A stretch of 64,000 bases of DNA. It comes from DAOVRD01 sp964521715. Its GTDB lineage: Bacteria; Planctomycetota; Brocadiia; SM23-32. The notes beneath the pieces were generated by a model. It saw only the letters and a program-made list of their open reading frames with translations. It was not told the DNA's origin and did no database searches. Shown here one piece after another: positions 24,444 through 31,735 of this stretch (positions are counted from its first letter, which is position 1; every line of letters begins with the position of its first letter). The position numbers were made by a program, and so were the translations under genes. The DNA lies in NCBI GenBank assembly GCA_964521715.1, contig CAZFSS010000019.1, positions 1-64,000 on the forward strand. The letters are read 5' to 3'.

Positions 24444-24492
24444 TGCGGGGGACGGGAGTCGGACCCGCGACGTCCAGCTTGGGAAGCTGAAC
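24444..24492 (-). pseudogene. tRNA-Gly(CCC) remnant: 3' half retained
   Basis: On the minus strand 'cagcttcccaagctg' forms an exact anticodon arm with anticodon CCC. It is followed by 'gacgtcgcgggtccgactcc' (T-arm with one changed base, GTCCGAC) and 'cgtcccccgca' as 3' acceptor strand. Sequence upstream of the anticodon arm does not complete a D arm or 5' acceptor, so it is not a working tRNA. Like the tRNA-Arg piece 0.9 kb away, it preserves precisely the anticodon-to-3'-end part. Confidence 0.6.
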
Positions 24493-24651
24493 ACCTGCAG
24501 TTCTAAGACCCAAACGAGCTGGCAGTTACGACTTACGCTTCCGACCGCTCCGCCAGTTCTTGCACCAGCTGCGCCGACAGGGGTCAACGCCGACCGTTAC
24601 ACCTGCTACCGCTCCCCAACATCCGTCCGCAAGACGCTATCTCCGGCGCCA

Positions 24652-24936
24652 TCACACACGACCTACGACTTGCGCGCCGGCCCTCTGCAGCCCCAGGACC
24701 TCGGCCTCAACGTATTCGCGGAAGCTGTCCATGTCCGTGGAGTAGCGGTAGCCCGCCCGGTTCGCTGCCGCTTCGGTTGCCCGTCCCTCACCCAGCAGGA
24801 CGGCCACCGGCTGACTGAGGCCCTCTTGGAGCCCGGCAGGCCATGCCAGATCCAGCATGGCCACCGGCCTGCCGGTGTCCGGATCGGCCAGCTCATAGGG
24901 ACACTCTCCCTTGGCGAAGATCGGGCCTGGGTTGCT
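24652..24936 (-). pseudogene. C-terminal remnant of an unidentified gene downstream of DUF499
   Basis: In the same frame as, and directly after, the stop of the DUF499 remnant. The translation 'AKGECPYELADPDTGRPVAM', 'LDLAWPAGLQEGLSQPVAVL', then 'DSFREYVEAEVLGL' is protein-like and ends with a stop at 24652. There is no plausible start with a ribosome site; the only in-frame ATG (24864) lies well inside the domain. It looks like the tail of the next gene of a lost cluster, joined by deletion. I cannot name the family. Confidence 0.5.
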
Positions 24937-25995
24937 TTACTGCAGCTGAACACGGTCCGAAAGCCCCAGGTCGCGAAGGATCTGCCTGATATCTGACTCG
25001 AAGGCTCCGGCAACGTCGCTTTGGACCGTCACCGCGAACACAATGCCGATCTTGAGGTCGGAGCCGCTTCGCAGCTTCGGCAGTACCTTTGTCCCCAGCC
25101 GATTCCAGACCTCAGGCGGCACATCACCGGAGATCCGGAAGGTTCGCACACCTGCACCCGGCGTGGGTTCCGGCTTCGGCTCGGGACCAGGCTCGGCGGT
25201 CAGCTCGGGTTCAGGCTCTTCACCCGGCAAAGGTTCCGGCGGGGCCTTCAGCATCTTGGCCTTTGACTTCAGCAGAAGGAACACGCCCGCCTCAAAGGCC
25301 ACCTCCTCAGGCGCGATGAGTCCGCCGTACCAGACGCGCTCGTATCCGCCGTCTGGCTTCTGCCCGGAAGCCAGACCGAAGTCGCCCCTCGACACGAACT
25401 CAACGATCTTGCCGCGCAGCACCGTGTCCGGGTCCAGCAGGCGTGTCAGAGAACCGTTCAGGAAGCTCTGGCGAAGGCTCGAAAGCGGCCACGCGCCGGA
25501 CTCCTTGAGCGCAGGCGGCCAGTTCCGCTCGATGTAGCCCGCGCCCACAGATTCGTTCAGGAGCGCCTGCGACTTCAGTGCCGTGATGACCCGACCACAA
25601 AGCGTCTCACCGCTACTGGAATGGCCCGCCCCAAGATCAATGGCCTTCAGCCCGTCCGGTTCCTGGTTGTCAGCGATGACCACGAAGCGATACCCGCCCC
25701 AGACCTCGTCCTTGGCGGCCTCTTCGGCATCGGGTACCTTCGACTGGATTTCAGCCCTGTCTGAACGGTCGAAATCGCCCCCCAGCGTTCCCTCAGCGAT
25801 CTCCTTGGCCACGCGCTTCCATGCCAGCCACAGCTCGACCTTCTCTCGAAGGTCGCGGCCGGGCCTCTTCAGACACCAGACCAGTGAGCCGGGGTAGAGC
25901 CTGGGCGACTTGCCGCGCTGCTTTGTCCATTCCGCGATCTGCTCTCGCAGGCCGCCGGTGCCCGTCCACTCAGACTCCGGCTCGGCCACTGCTAG
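24937..25995 (-). pseudogene. DUF499-type AAA+ ATPase, C-terminal third only
   Basis: About 350 residues. Marks are 'RLYPGSLVWCLKRPGRDLRE' near the top, 'IVEFVSRGDFGLASGQKPDG', 'APEEVAFEAGVFLLLKSKA', a Pro/Glu-rich linker ('PEPLPGEEPEPELTAEPGPE') and the end 'VPPEVWNRLGTKVLPKLRSG'. These fit the end of ~1000-aa DUF499 ATPases found in phage-defence islands. The ATPase core is missing: upstream lies an IS701-like element, and beyond it the frame meets a stop at once, so truncation came before or with that insertion. The open frame's apparent GTG start lies inside the IS end and is an accident. Confidence 0.6.
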
Positions 25996-27447
25996 CCTAT
26001 AGTTTTGCACTTTTCGGGCGTGTGCCCGTGCAGTGGGGGTAAAGAAAAGGCTCCAATCTCTGTTGTCGTCAAAGCTCCTGAAGCAGCGCTCGACTGCTTC
26101 CTTGAGCGGAGATTGGAGCCATGCGCGATTCTATCCTGGACGCCGCTCTGATGGCAATGGTCTTGTCGGCAACGCACGGCGTTTTCACCAGGCCGAGCCT
26201 GGGCAGTTTCCTCGCCCTGGCGGCCGGCTGGGTGCTCTGCCGCACCCGCCGCACCACCACTGGCCTGATCGTCGCAGCGGACGCGGCCGGCACAAAGCAC
26301 TTCAGCTCCTATCACCGTCTTTTCAGCCACGGCGCCTGGTCGGCCCGACGCTTCTGGCTCGGCATCCTGCAGGTGGCGGTGCGGGCGCTCTGTCCCACTG
26401 GCCAGCTGGTGCTGATCGGCGACGATACCGTGCAGGGCAAGTGCGGCAGGAAGATTAGCGGGGCCTCCAACTGGCGCAACGCCTGCGGCTCTACCCGCCA
26501 GCAGTATCGGTTCCTCTGGGGCCTGGACCTGGTCATCCTCGCACTGGCCGTCGATTTCCGCGGCAAGACCTTCTGCCTGCCGATCAACCTGCGCCTCTAC
26601 CGCAAGGAAGACGACTGCCGGCGCTCGGGCAGGCCCTACCGGACCCGCAACGAACTGATGGGGGAGATGGTCCGGGAGGCGCTGGAGGCCCTGCCCGGCC
26701 GCCCTGTGGTGCTTCTGGCAGACGGCCACTTCGCCACGCGCACGCTCCTTTCGAGTATGCCCCCGGGCCTGACCGCCATAACGCCCCTTCGGCGAGATGC
26801 GGCCATCTGGCGCCTGCCCGGCCCCAGGAGCAGAGGCAGCAAAGGACGCCCTGCGGCCAAGGGTCCGCGCCTGCCGACGCCCGAGAGCCTCGCCCGCGAC
26901 GGCCGGCGGCCCTGGCAGGTCACGCCCGAGGGTCGGCAGGTCAAGGCATTCGAGGTCCTTTGGTATGGCGTCATGAAAGCCCAGCGCATCCGCCTCGTCA
27001 TCGTGCGGCAGAAGAACCCCCGCGAGCCCTACGGATACTTCCTGTGCACGGACCCCACCTGGGAGCCGGACGCCATCCTTTCCTCCTACGCGCGGCGCTG
27101 GACCATCGAGATAGCGATCCGCGACGCCAAGCAGCATGGCGGTCTGGCCGACTCCCAGTGCCGGGTGGCGCAGGCCGTGGAGCGCCAGCACGCCTTCAGC
27201 CTCGGCATGATGACGCTGGTGATGGCCTGGTACATGGACGTGGGCCAGCAGAGCGACCGCCTCGCACTGTGGCCCTGGTATCGTCACAAGCGCGGCCCGA
27301 CCTTTCTGGACATGCTTGCCCATGCCCGACGCTCGAGCCTACTGGTGCGACTTTCCACCAACTCTGGTCGCAACCCAGACATGGGCCAAAACACTCAGGC
27401 CCTCACACGCTACCTCAGGACCGCTGCATGAACTGCAAAACTACAGG
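25996..27447 (+). mobile_element. IS701-like insertion sequence, complete, with CTAG target duplication
   Basis: 1452 bp bounded by imperfect 14-bp inverted repeats: CCTATAGTTTTGCA at 25996-26009 and CCTGTAGTTTTGCA on the opposite strand at 27434-27447 (13 of 14 identical). The flanking CTAG occurs at 25992-25995 and 27448-27451, a 4-bp target duplication fitting the YTAR preference of the IS701 family. It carries one transposase gene. The intact ends, gene and duplication indicate recent insertion compared with the decayed surroundings. Confidence 0.9.
26121..27431 (+). CDS. IS701-like DDE transposase
   Basis: 436 aa, full length. 'LIGDDTVQGKCGRKI' near 100 supplies the first catalytic Asp, 'VVLLADGHFATRTL' near 210 the second, and 'YARRWTIEIAIRDAKQ' near 325 the Y-x-x-R-W-x-x-E signature with the catalytic Glu. 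A basic Arg/Gly/Lys-rich linker ('SRGSKGRPAAKGPRL') precedes the last third. The stop lies 3 nt before the right inverted repeat. The ATG at 26121 follows a GGAG about 10 nt upstream. It acts on the element that carries it. Confidence 0.92.
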   Translation: MRDSILDAALMAMVLSATHGVFTRPSLGSFLALAAGWVLCRTRRTTTGLIVAADAAGTKHFSSYHRLFSHGAWSARRFWLGILQVAVRALCPTGQLVLIGDDTVQGKCGRKISGASNWRNACGSTRQQYRFLWGLDLVILALAVDFRGKTFCLPINLRLYRKEDDCRRSGRPYRTRNELMGEMVREALEALPGRPVVLLADGHFATRTLLSSMPPGLTAITPLRRDAAIWRLPGPRSRGSKGRPAAKGPRLPTPESLARDGRRPWQVTPEGRQVKAFEVLWYGVMKAQRIRLVIVRQKNPREPYGYFLCTDPTWEPDAILSSYARRWTIEIAIRDAKQHGGLADSQCRVAQAVERQHAFSLGMMTLVMAWYMDVGQQSDRLALWPWYRHKRGPTFLDMLAHARRSSLLVRLSTNSGRNPDMGQNTQALTRYLRTAA

Positions 27448-27484
27448 CTAGTGACGAACGGACTACCTAGTGGCACGGGCGCCC

Positions 27485-28690
27485 TCACGGGCGTTGGAAG
27501 GTGCCGTCGGGCAGGCGGCTGACCGTCCAGTCGGGGTTCTTGTCGTCCGCGGGGAACCGGGCGGCGAGCCCCTCGTCGAACTCGATCCCGAGGCCCGGCG
27601 AATCGTTCGGATACGCAGTCCCGTCCCTCACCTCCGGCATGCCGGGGAAGACGTCCTGCTCCTCCTGGCAGCGTCCCGCCCATTCCTGTATGCCGAAGTT
27701 GTGGCACGCCACGTCCAGGTGCACGTTCGCCGCCATGCCGACCGGCGAGACGTCGCCCGGCCCGTGCCACGCGGTCCGCACGCCGAACGCCGCGCACGTG
27801 TGCGCCAGCTTCAGCGCCGGCGTGATGCCCCCGATCTGCGACACGTGCACGCGGATGAAGTCGATCCATCGCTCGGCCACGGGCCGCATCCACTCGAGCG
27901 GGTTGTTGAACAGCTCGCCCATCGCGATCGGCGTGGCGCAGGCGGCGCGGATGTTGGCCAGCCACTCGACGTCCTCCGGCGCGACCGGGTCCTCAAGGAA
28001 GAAGAGCCGGTGCGGCTCGACCGCCTTCGCCAGCCAGACGGCGTCGATCGGCGCCAGCCTCTCGTGCACGTCGTAGAGCAGCTCGACTTCCTCGCCGAGT
28101 TCAGCGCGCAGGTACTCGAACAGGCCGGGGACGCAGCGCAGCTTCTGGCGCGGGTCGAAGTAGGCGCCCGGCGCGCCGCCCTCGGGCGGGACGATCGCCT
28201 CCTGATGCGGCCCCTCATAGCCTCCCATCTGGCAGCGGACGTGCCTGTAGCCCCGCCCCATCAGCGCGCGGGCCCGCTCGGCGACCTCCTCCGGCCCCTT
28301 TCCGTTGGCGTGGGCGTACACGGCCGCGCCCGGCCGGCACTTGCCGCCCCAGAGCTGATAGCACGGCATGCCGGCCAGCTTGCCTTTGATGTCCCAGAGC
28401 GCCATGTCGATGCCGCTTACGGCGTTGTTGAGGACCGGCCCGTTGCGCCAGTAGCCGTTGGCCATTCCGCTCTGCCAGAGGTCCTCGATGTCGCGCGGGT
28501 CCTTGCCGATGACGAAGGGGCCGGCGTGGTGGTCGAGCGCTGCCTTCACGGCCAGGTGGCGCTGCGTGAAGGTCGCGCAGCCGAGGCCGTAAAGGCCGTC
28601 CTGGTTCGTCATGACCCTGACGACTATCAGGCGCGAAGCGCCCGGCTGCGTGATGGCCGTCTGCACGTCCGTGATCTTCAGGTCGCTCAT
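27485..28690 (-). CDS. Enolase-superfamily sugar-acid dehydratase, ManD/RspA type
   Basis: 401 aa. The N-terminal capping domain ('MSDLKITDVQTAITQPGASR') is followed by the TIM barrel. 'LLYDVHERLAP' near 205 (metal Asp plus the His-Glu typical of the D-mannonate dehydratase subgroup), 'FFLEDPVAPED' near 235 and 'IAMGELFNNP' near 260 (metal Glu residues), then 'RVHVSQIGGITP' and 'AWHGPGDVSPVG' (His) complete the set. The expected reaction is dehydration of D-mannonate or a related aldonate to a 2-keto-3-deoxy acid. It follows an SDR gene by 34 nt, and both probably serve uronate or sugar-acid breakdown. Confidence 0.88.
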   Translation of the reverse strand: MSDLKITDVQTAITQPGASRLIVVRVMTNQDGLYGLGCATFTQRHLAVKAALDHHAGPFVIGKDPRDIEDLWQSGMANGYWRNGPVLNNAVSGIDMALWDIKGKLAGMPCYQLWGGKCRPGAAVYAHANGKGPEEVAERARALMGRGYRHVRCQMGGYEGPHQEAIVPPEGGAPGAYFDPRQKLRCVPGLFEYLRAELGEEVELLYDVHERLAPIDAVWLAKAVEPHRLFFLEDPVAPEDVEWLANIRAACATPIAMGELFNNPLEWMRPVAERWIDFIRVHVSQIGGITPALKLAHTCAAFGVRTAWHGPGDVSPVGMAANVHLDVACHNFGIQEWAGRCQEEQDVFPGMPEVRDGTAYPNDSPGLGIEFDEGLAARFPADDKNPDWTVSRLPDGTFQRP

Positions 28691-28724
28691 GGCGTTCGAG
28701 CTCGCAGTGGGATGCGGCGTGAGC

Positions 28725-29531
28725 CTATATGAACATGCCGGGCGGCGTGAGCTGCGCCGTCAGCCCGCCGTCCACGTAAAGGATCTGCCCGGTGACGTAG
28801 GAGGACGCCTCGGACGCCAGGAACGCGACGGCCATGCCGATCTCTTCGGTCGTGCCTAGCCGTTCCATGGGGATGCCGTTCTCCCGGCCCTTCAGCTTCT
28901 CGACCAGATGCGGCGGGACCGGGTGGGACTTGATGGCCCCCGGCGCAACGGCGTTGACGCGGATGCCATGCGGCGCCAGCTCGATGGCCATGGCCCGCGT
29001 CAAGGCGTCGAGCGCGCCCTTCGAGGCGTCGTAGCCGACAAGTCCCCGGTGCGCGCGCAATCCGGCTACGGAGGAGATGTGGACGATGCCGCCGCCGCCT
29101 GCCTCGACCATATGGCGCGCGACGCGCCGGCTCAGGCCGTAGACGATGCGCACGTTGTCCTCGAAGGAGAGGCGATAGATGTCTTCGGTCAGTTCAAGGA
29201 AGGGCGCCGAGCGCAGGTGCGCGGCGTTGTTGACCAGGAGGTGGATGCGGCCGAAGCGCTCGATCGCTGCGCCGAAGGCCGATTCCGCGCCCTCGGGCGT
29301 TGCCAGATCGGCGCTCACCCACAGGCATTCGACGCCGGCTTCGGCCAACCGGGCGACCGTCGCCTGCCCGGCCTCCTGCGAGCGCGCGCACAGGAGCAAC
29401 TTCATGCCCTGCTGGCCGAGCACGTCGGCGATGCCGCAGCCGATGCCGCGGCTAGCGCCCGTGACGATGGCGACCTTGCCGGCCAGGTCGGGGAACTGCG
29501 CTCTGCCCGCCGCCTTCCGCTCCTCGCCCAT
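28725..29531 (-). CDS. Short-chain dehydrogenase/reductase
   Basis: 268 aa from ATG 29531. Classical SDR: 'VAIVTGASRGIGCGIADVLG' near 20 (Rossmann TGxxxGxG), 'LLVNNAAHLRS' near 100 (NNAG-like), 'VHISSVAGLR' (Ser) and 'VGYDASKGALDALTRAMAIE' (Tyr-x-x-x-Lys), ending 'GQILYVDGGL'. It has the form of sugar or uronate oxidoreductases. It lies upstream of the ManD-like gene in a two-gene operon, so reduction or oxidation of the matching sugar acid is a reasonable guess. The frame is open 20 codons further upstream but without a ribosome site. Confidence 0.85.
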   Translation of the reverse strand: MGEERKAAGRAQFPDLAGKVAIVTGASRGIGCGIADVLGQQGMKLLLCARSQEAGQATVARLAEAGVECLWVSADLATPEGAESAFGAAIERFGRIHLLVNNAAHLRSAPFLELTEDIYRLSFEDNVRIVYGLSRRVARHMVEAGGGGIVHISSVAGLRAHRGLVGYDASKGALDALTRAMAIELAPHGIRVNAVAPGAIKSHPVPPHLVEKLKGRENGIPMERLGTTEEIGMAVAFLASEASSYVTGQILYVDGGLTAQLTPPGMFI

Positions 29532-29604
29532 CTCGCGTCCCCGCAGGCATGGAATGGCCGGCATTGTAGTTGGCCCCGTGACGCGCGTCAACGCGTCACC
29601 TCAC

Positions 29605-29815
29605 CACCCTCACCACGGAGACACGGAGGACACGGAGAACGGCACGGCTGGGGTTAACCACTACGACACGACGAACACAACGGACAATCCTGGCTGTAAC
29701 GTCGTGGTCGTTGTGTCGTTGTGGTGTATCGTTGCAGTTCTCTGTGTCCTCCGTCCGGCCTTCGTAGCCGAAGGCACTTCGGCGGAGTAGGCTGTCTCCG
29801 TGGTTGACGTGGGCC
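29605..29815. repeat. Composite ~210-bp imperfect palindrome containing the dispersed hairpin core
   Basis: The left arm has 'cacggagacacggaggacac' and 'cactacgacacgacgaacac'. The right arm carries their approximate complements ('gtcgttgtgtcgttgtggtg', 'gttctctgtgtcctccgt', 'ctgtctccgtggtt'). Inside the right arm, 29757-29790 is an inverted copy of the hairpin core of the 4.8/6.3-kb repeats (ccgaag-gca-cttcgg, then 'cggagtag'). It lies between the divergent SDR and mutY genes, so it occupies their shared promoter region. Confidence 0.65.
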
Positions 29816-29861
29816 GTCGTGGTTTGTGAGCGGCGCGCCGCTCGGTTAAGCTGCGAGGATC

Positions 29862-30947
29862 ATGGACGAGAAAGCGGCAACGGCCATAGGGCGCCGGTTG
29901 GTGCGCTGGTACGCGGAGAACGCCAGGGACCTGCCCTGGCGGCGCAACCCGACGCCCTACCGCGTCTGGATCAGCGAGGTGATGCTCCAGCAGACCGCTG
30001 TCAGGACGGTGATCCCCTACTTCCGGCGGTGGACGAAGCGGTGGCCGGGCGTGCGGGCGTTGGCGCGCGCGACCGAGCGGGAAGTGCTCTCCGCCTGGGA
30101 GGGGATGGGCTACTACCGGCGGGCCCTCAACCTGCATGAGGCCGCACGGCGGATCGTCAGGGAGCATGGCGGCCGCGTCCCCTCGTCGCGCGAGGCACTG
30201 CTGGCGCTCCCCGGAGTCGGCCCCTACGTCGCCGGCGCCATCCGGAGCCTGGCCTTCGGCGAGGACGACGTGGCCCTCGACGCGAACGTGGCCCGCGTCT
30301 TCATGCGCCTGCTGGCCGTCGAGGGACGCGCGGGTGAGACGCACGCCAGATGCGAGGTCCGGCGCCGGGCAGAGGCCGCGTTGCCGCCCGGACGATCGGC
30401 GCAGTACAACCAGGCGCTCATGGACTTCGGCAGCCTGATCTGCCGCCCGCGCCGTCCCCGGTGCGGCGAATGCTTCCTGCGGCGGCGGTGCGAGGCGTTC
30501 CGGCGCGGGATGCAGTACGAGATCCCGGCCCCGGCCCGCAAGTCCCTCAGGCAGATCCGGACGGCCGTCGCGCTCTTCGTCCGAGACGATGAGGTCTACG
30601 TGCAGCAGCGGCCGGCGGAGGGCCTGTTCGCGCGGATGTGGGAGTTCCCCGGCGGCAAGGTGCGTGAGGGCGAGGCGCCGCGCGAGGCGCTCGAGCGCGA
30701 GTGCCGGGAAGAGCTCGGCGTCGGCTGCGAGCCCGGCCGCGAGCTGATCGGGCTGACGCACTACTACACGGTCTTCCGGGTCAGGCTTCACGCCTTCCTG
30801 TGCGCGGCGCCGGACGGCCTCCCCACGGACCGGACGCACGGGTGGGTGCGGCTCGACGAGCTGGACGGCTACCCCATGCCGTCGGCCAACCGGCGGGTGG
30901 TGGAAAAGCTGCGCGCAGCGCGCCGGATCGGAGGGCGGCCGGGCTGA
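29862..30947 (+). CDS. mutY: A/G-specific adenine DNA glycosylase
   Basis: 361 aa, usual length. It removes adenine mispaired with 8-oxoguanine in base-excision repair. 'RNPTPYRVWISEVMLQQTAV' near 30-50 holds the catalytic Glu, 'LPGVGPYVAGAI' near 115 the helix-hairpin-helix, and 'ALDANVARVF' the catalytic Asp. The iron-sulfur loop C-x6-C-x2-C-x5-C ('CRPRRPRCGECFLRRRC', near 205) is complete. Residues about 235-355 are the Nudix-like domain that recognises 8-oxoG ('FPGGKVREGEAPREALEREC'). Monocistronic; the start ATG has only a weak ribosome site. Confidence 0.95.
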   Translation: MDEKAATAIGRRLVRWYAENARDLPWRRNPTPYRVWISEVMLQQTAVRTVIPYFRRWTKRWPGVRALARATEREVLSAWEGMGYYRRALNLHEAARRIVREHGGRVPSSREALLALPGVGPYVAGAIRSLAFGEDDVALDANVARVFMRLLAVEGRAGETHARCEVRRRAEAALPPGRSAQYNQALMDFGSLICRPRRPRCGECFLRRRCEAFRRGMQYEIPAPARKSLRQIRTAVALFVRDDEVYVQQRPAEGLFARMWEFPGGKVREGEAPREALERECREELGVGCEPGRELIGLTHYYTVFRVRLHAFLCAAPDGLPTDRTHGWVRLDELDGYPMPSANRRVVEKLRAARRIGGRPG

Positions 30948-30956
30948 GGGGCGCGG

Positions 30957-31583
30957 CTAGGGGGAGTCCTCGGGGCGGCACCATTCCGTGCGCCCCTTCT
31001 CGTACAGGTCGGCCCCGTGGGCGTCGTTGACCACGATGACGGGCAGGTCCTCGACGACGAGCCGGCGCACGGCTTCCGGGCCGAGTTCGGGATACGCGAT
31101 CACCTCCGCTTGCTTGATGCAGCGCCCCAGGAGCGCCCCGGCGCCCCCGATGGCGGCCAGGTAGAGGGCCCGGCATTCCACGATGGCCCGGCGCACCTCG
31201 TCGGACCGCGGACCCTTGCCGATCGTCGCCTTGAGTCCGGCCCTGTAGAGGGCCGGCGCGAAGGCGTCCATGCGACCGCTCGTGGTCGGGCCGGCCGCGC
31301 CGATCACCTTGCCGGGCGGCGGCGGCGACGGCCCCATGTAATAGATGACCTGGCCGACGGGATCGAAGGGCAGGGCATTGCCTCGCTCGAGGGCGGCCGC
31401 CATCCGGCTGTGCGCCGCATCGCGCGCGGCGTAGACCACGCCGTTCAGGAACAGCCGGTCGCCGTAGCGGACGGACAGGACGTCTTCTGTGCTCAGCGGC
31501 GTTGTGAGGGCGCGGCGCTCCGGCGCGCGGCGCTCGGGCGCGCGGCGCTCCGGCATGCGGCGCTCTTCCTCTTCGGCCGTCAT
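30957..31583 (-). CDS. Fumarate hydratase/tartrate dehydratase beta subunit (class I, Fe-S type)
   Basis: 208 aa. The C-terminal (beta) subunit of two-part class I fumarases: 'LSVRYGDRLFLNGVVYAARD' near 35, 'AAGPTTSGRMDAFAP' near 95, 'IGKGPRS' and 'GGAGALLGRCIKQAE'. ATG 31583 follows GGGGG. The N-terminus carries the repeat 'PERRAPERRAPERRA' (residues about 11-26), encoded by a short tandem repeat and not part of the domain. No alpha subunit is adjacent in the window, so the partner must be elsewhere. It is convergent with mutY, 9 bp apart. Confidence 0.85.
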   Translation of the reverse strand: MTAEEEERRMPERRAPERRAPERRALTTPLSTEDVLSVRYGDRLFLNGVVYAARDAAHSRMAAALERGNALPFDPVGQVIYYMGPSPPPPGKVIGAAGPTTSGRMDAFAPALYRAGLKATIGKGPRSDEVRRAIVECRALYLAAIGGAGALLGRCIKQAEVIAYPELGPEAVRRLVVEDLPVIVVNDAHGADLYEKGRTEWCRPEDSP

Positions 31584-31671
31584 TGAAGCCCCCTTGCAGG
31601 CTGCGGTCCGAGACGGCCCCATTATGCGCGGCCCCGGGCCGAAGTCAAGGGCTGCGGCCGGGCGTCAACGG

Positions 31672-31699
31672 TTGATTCGCGCCCGCCTTGTGCTATCAT
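31672..31699 (+). promoter_or_regulatory. Promoter for the first medium-chain dehydrogenase
   Basis: TTGATT at 31672-31677, a 16-bp spacer and TATCAT at 31694-31699 with TG-C just before it (extended -10). The start point would be about 31707, giving a ~30-nt leader that contains GGGAGG before ATG 31736. Confidence 0.55.
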
Positions 31700-31735
31700 C
31701 CTGGGGCTCTCACTATCCCCAGGGAGGCAGAAGCG

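Noticed and set aside
24286..24996. Frame containing 'GDGSRTRDVQLGKL'
   Set aside because: This peptide is a well-known artefact of translating tRNA-Gly sequence; the DNA is a tRNA remnant, not a gene.
25996..26010. GTG start of the DUF499 frame
   Set aside because: The codon lies inside the inverted repeat of the IS701-like element, so it is an accidental start created by insertion.
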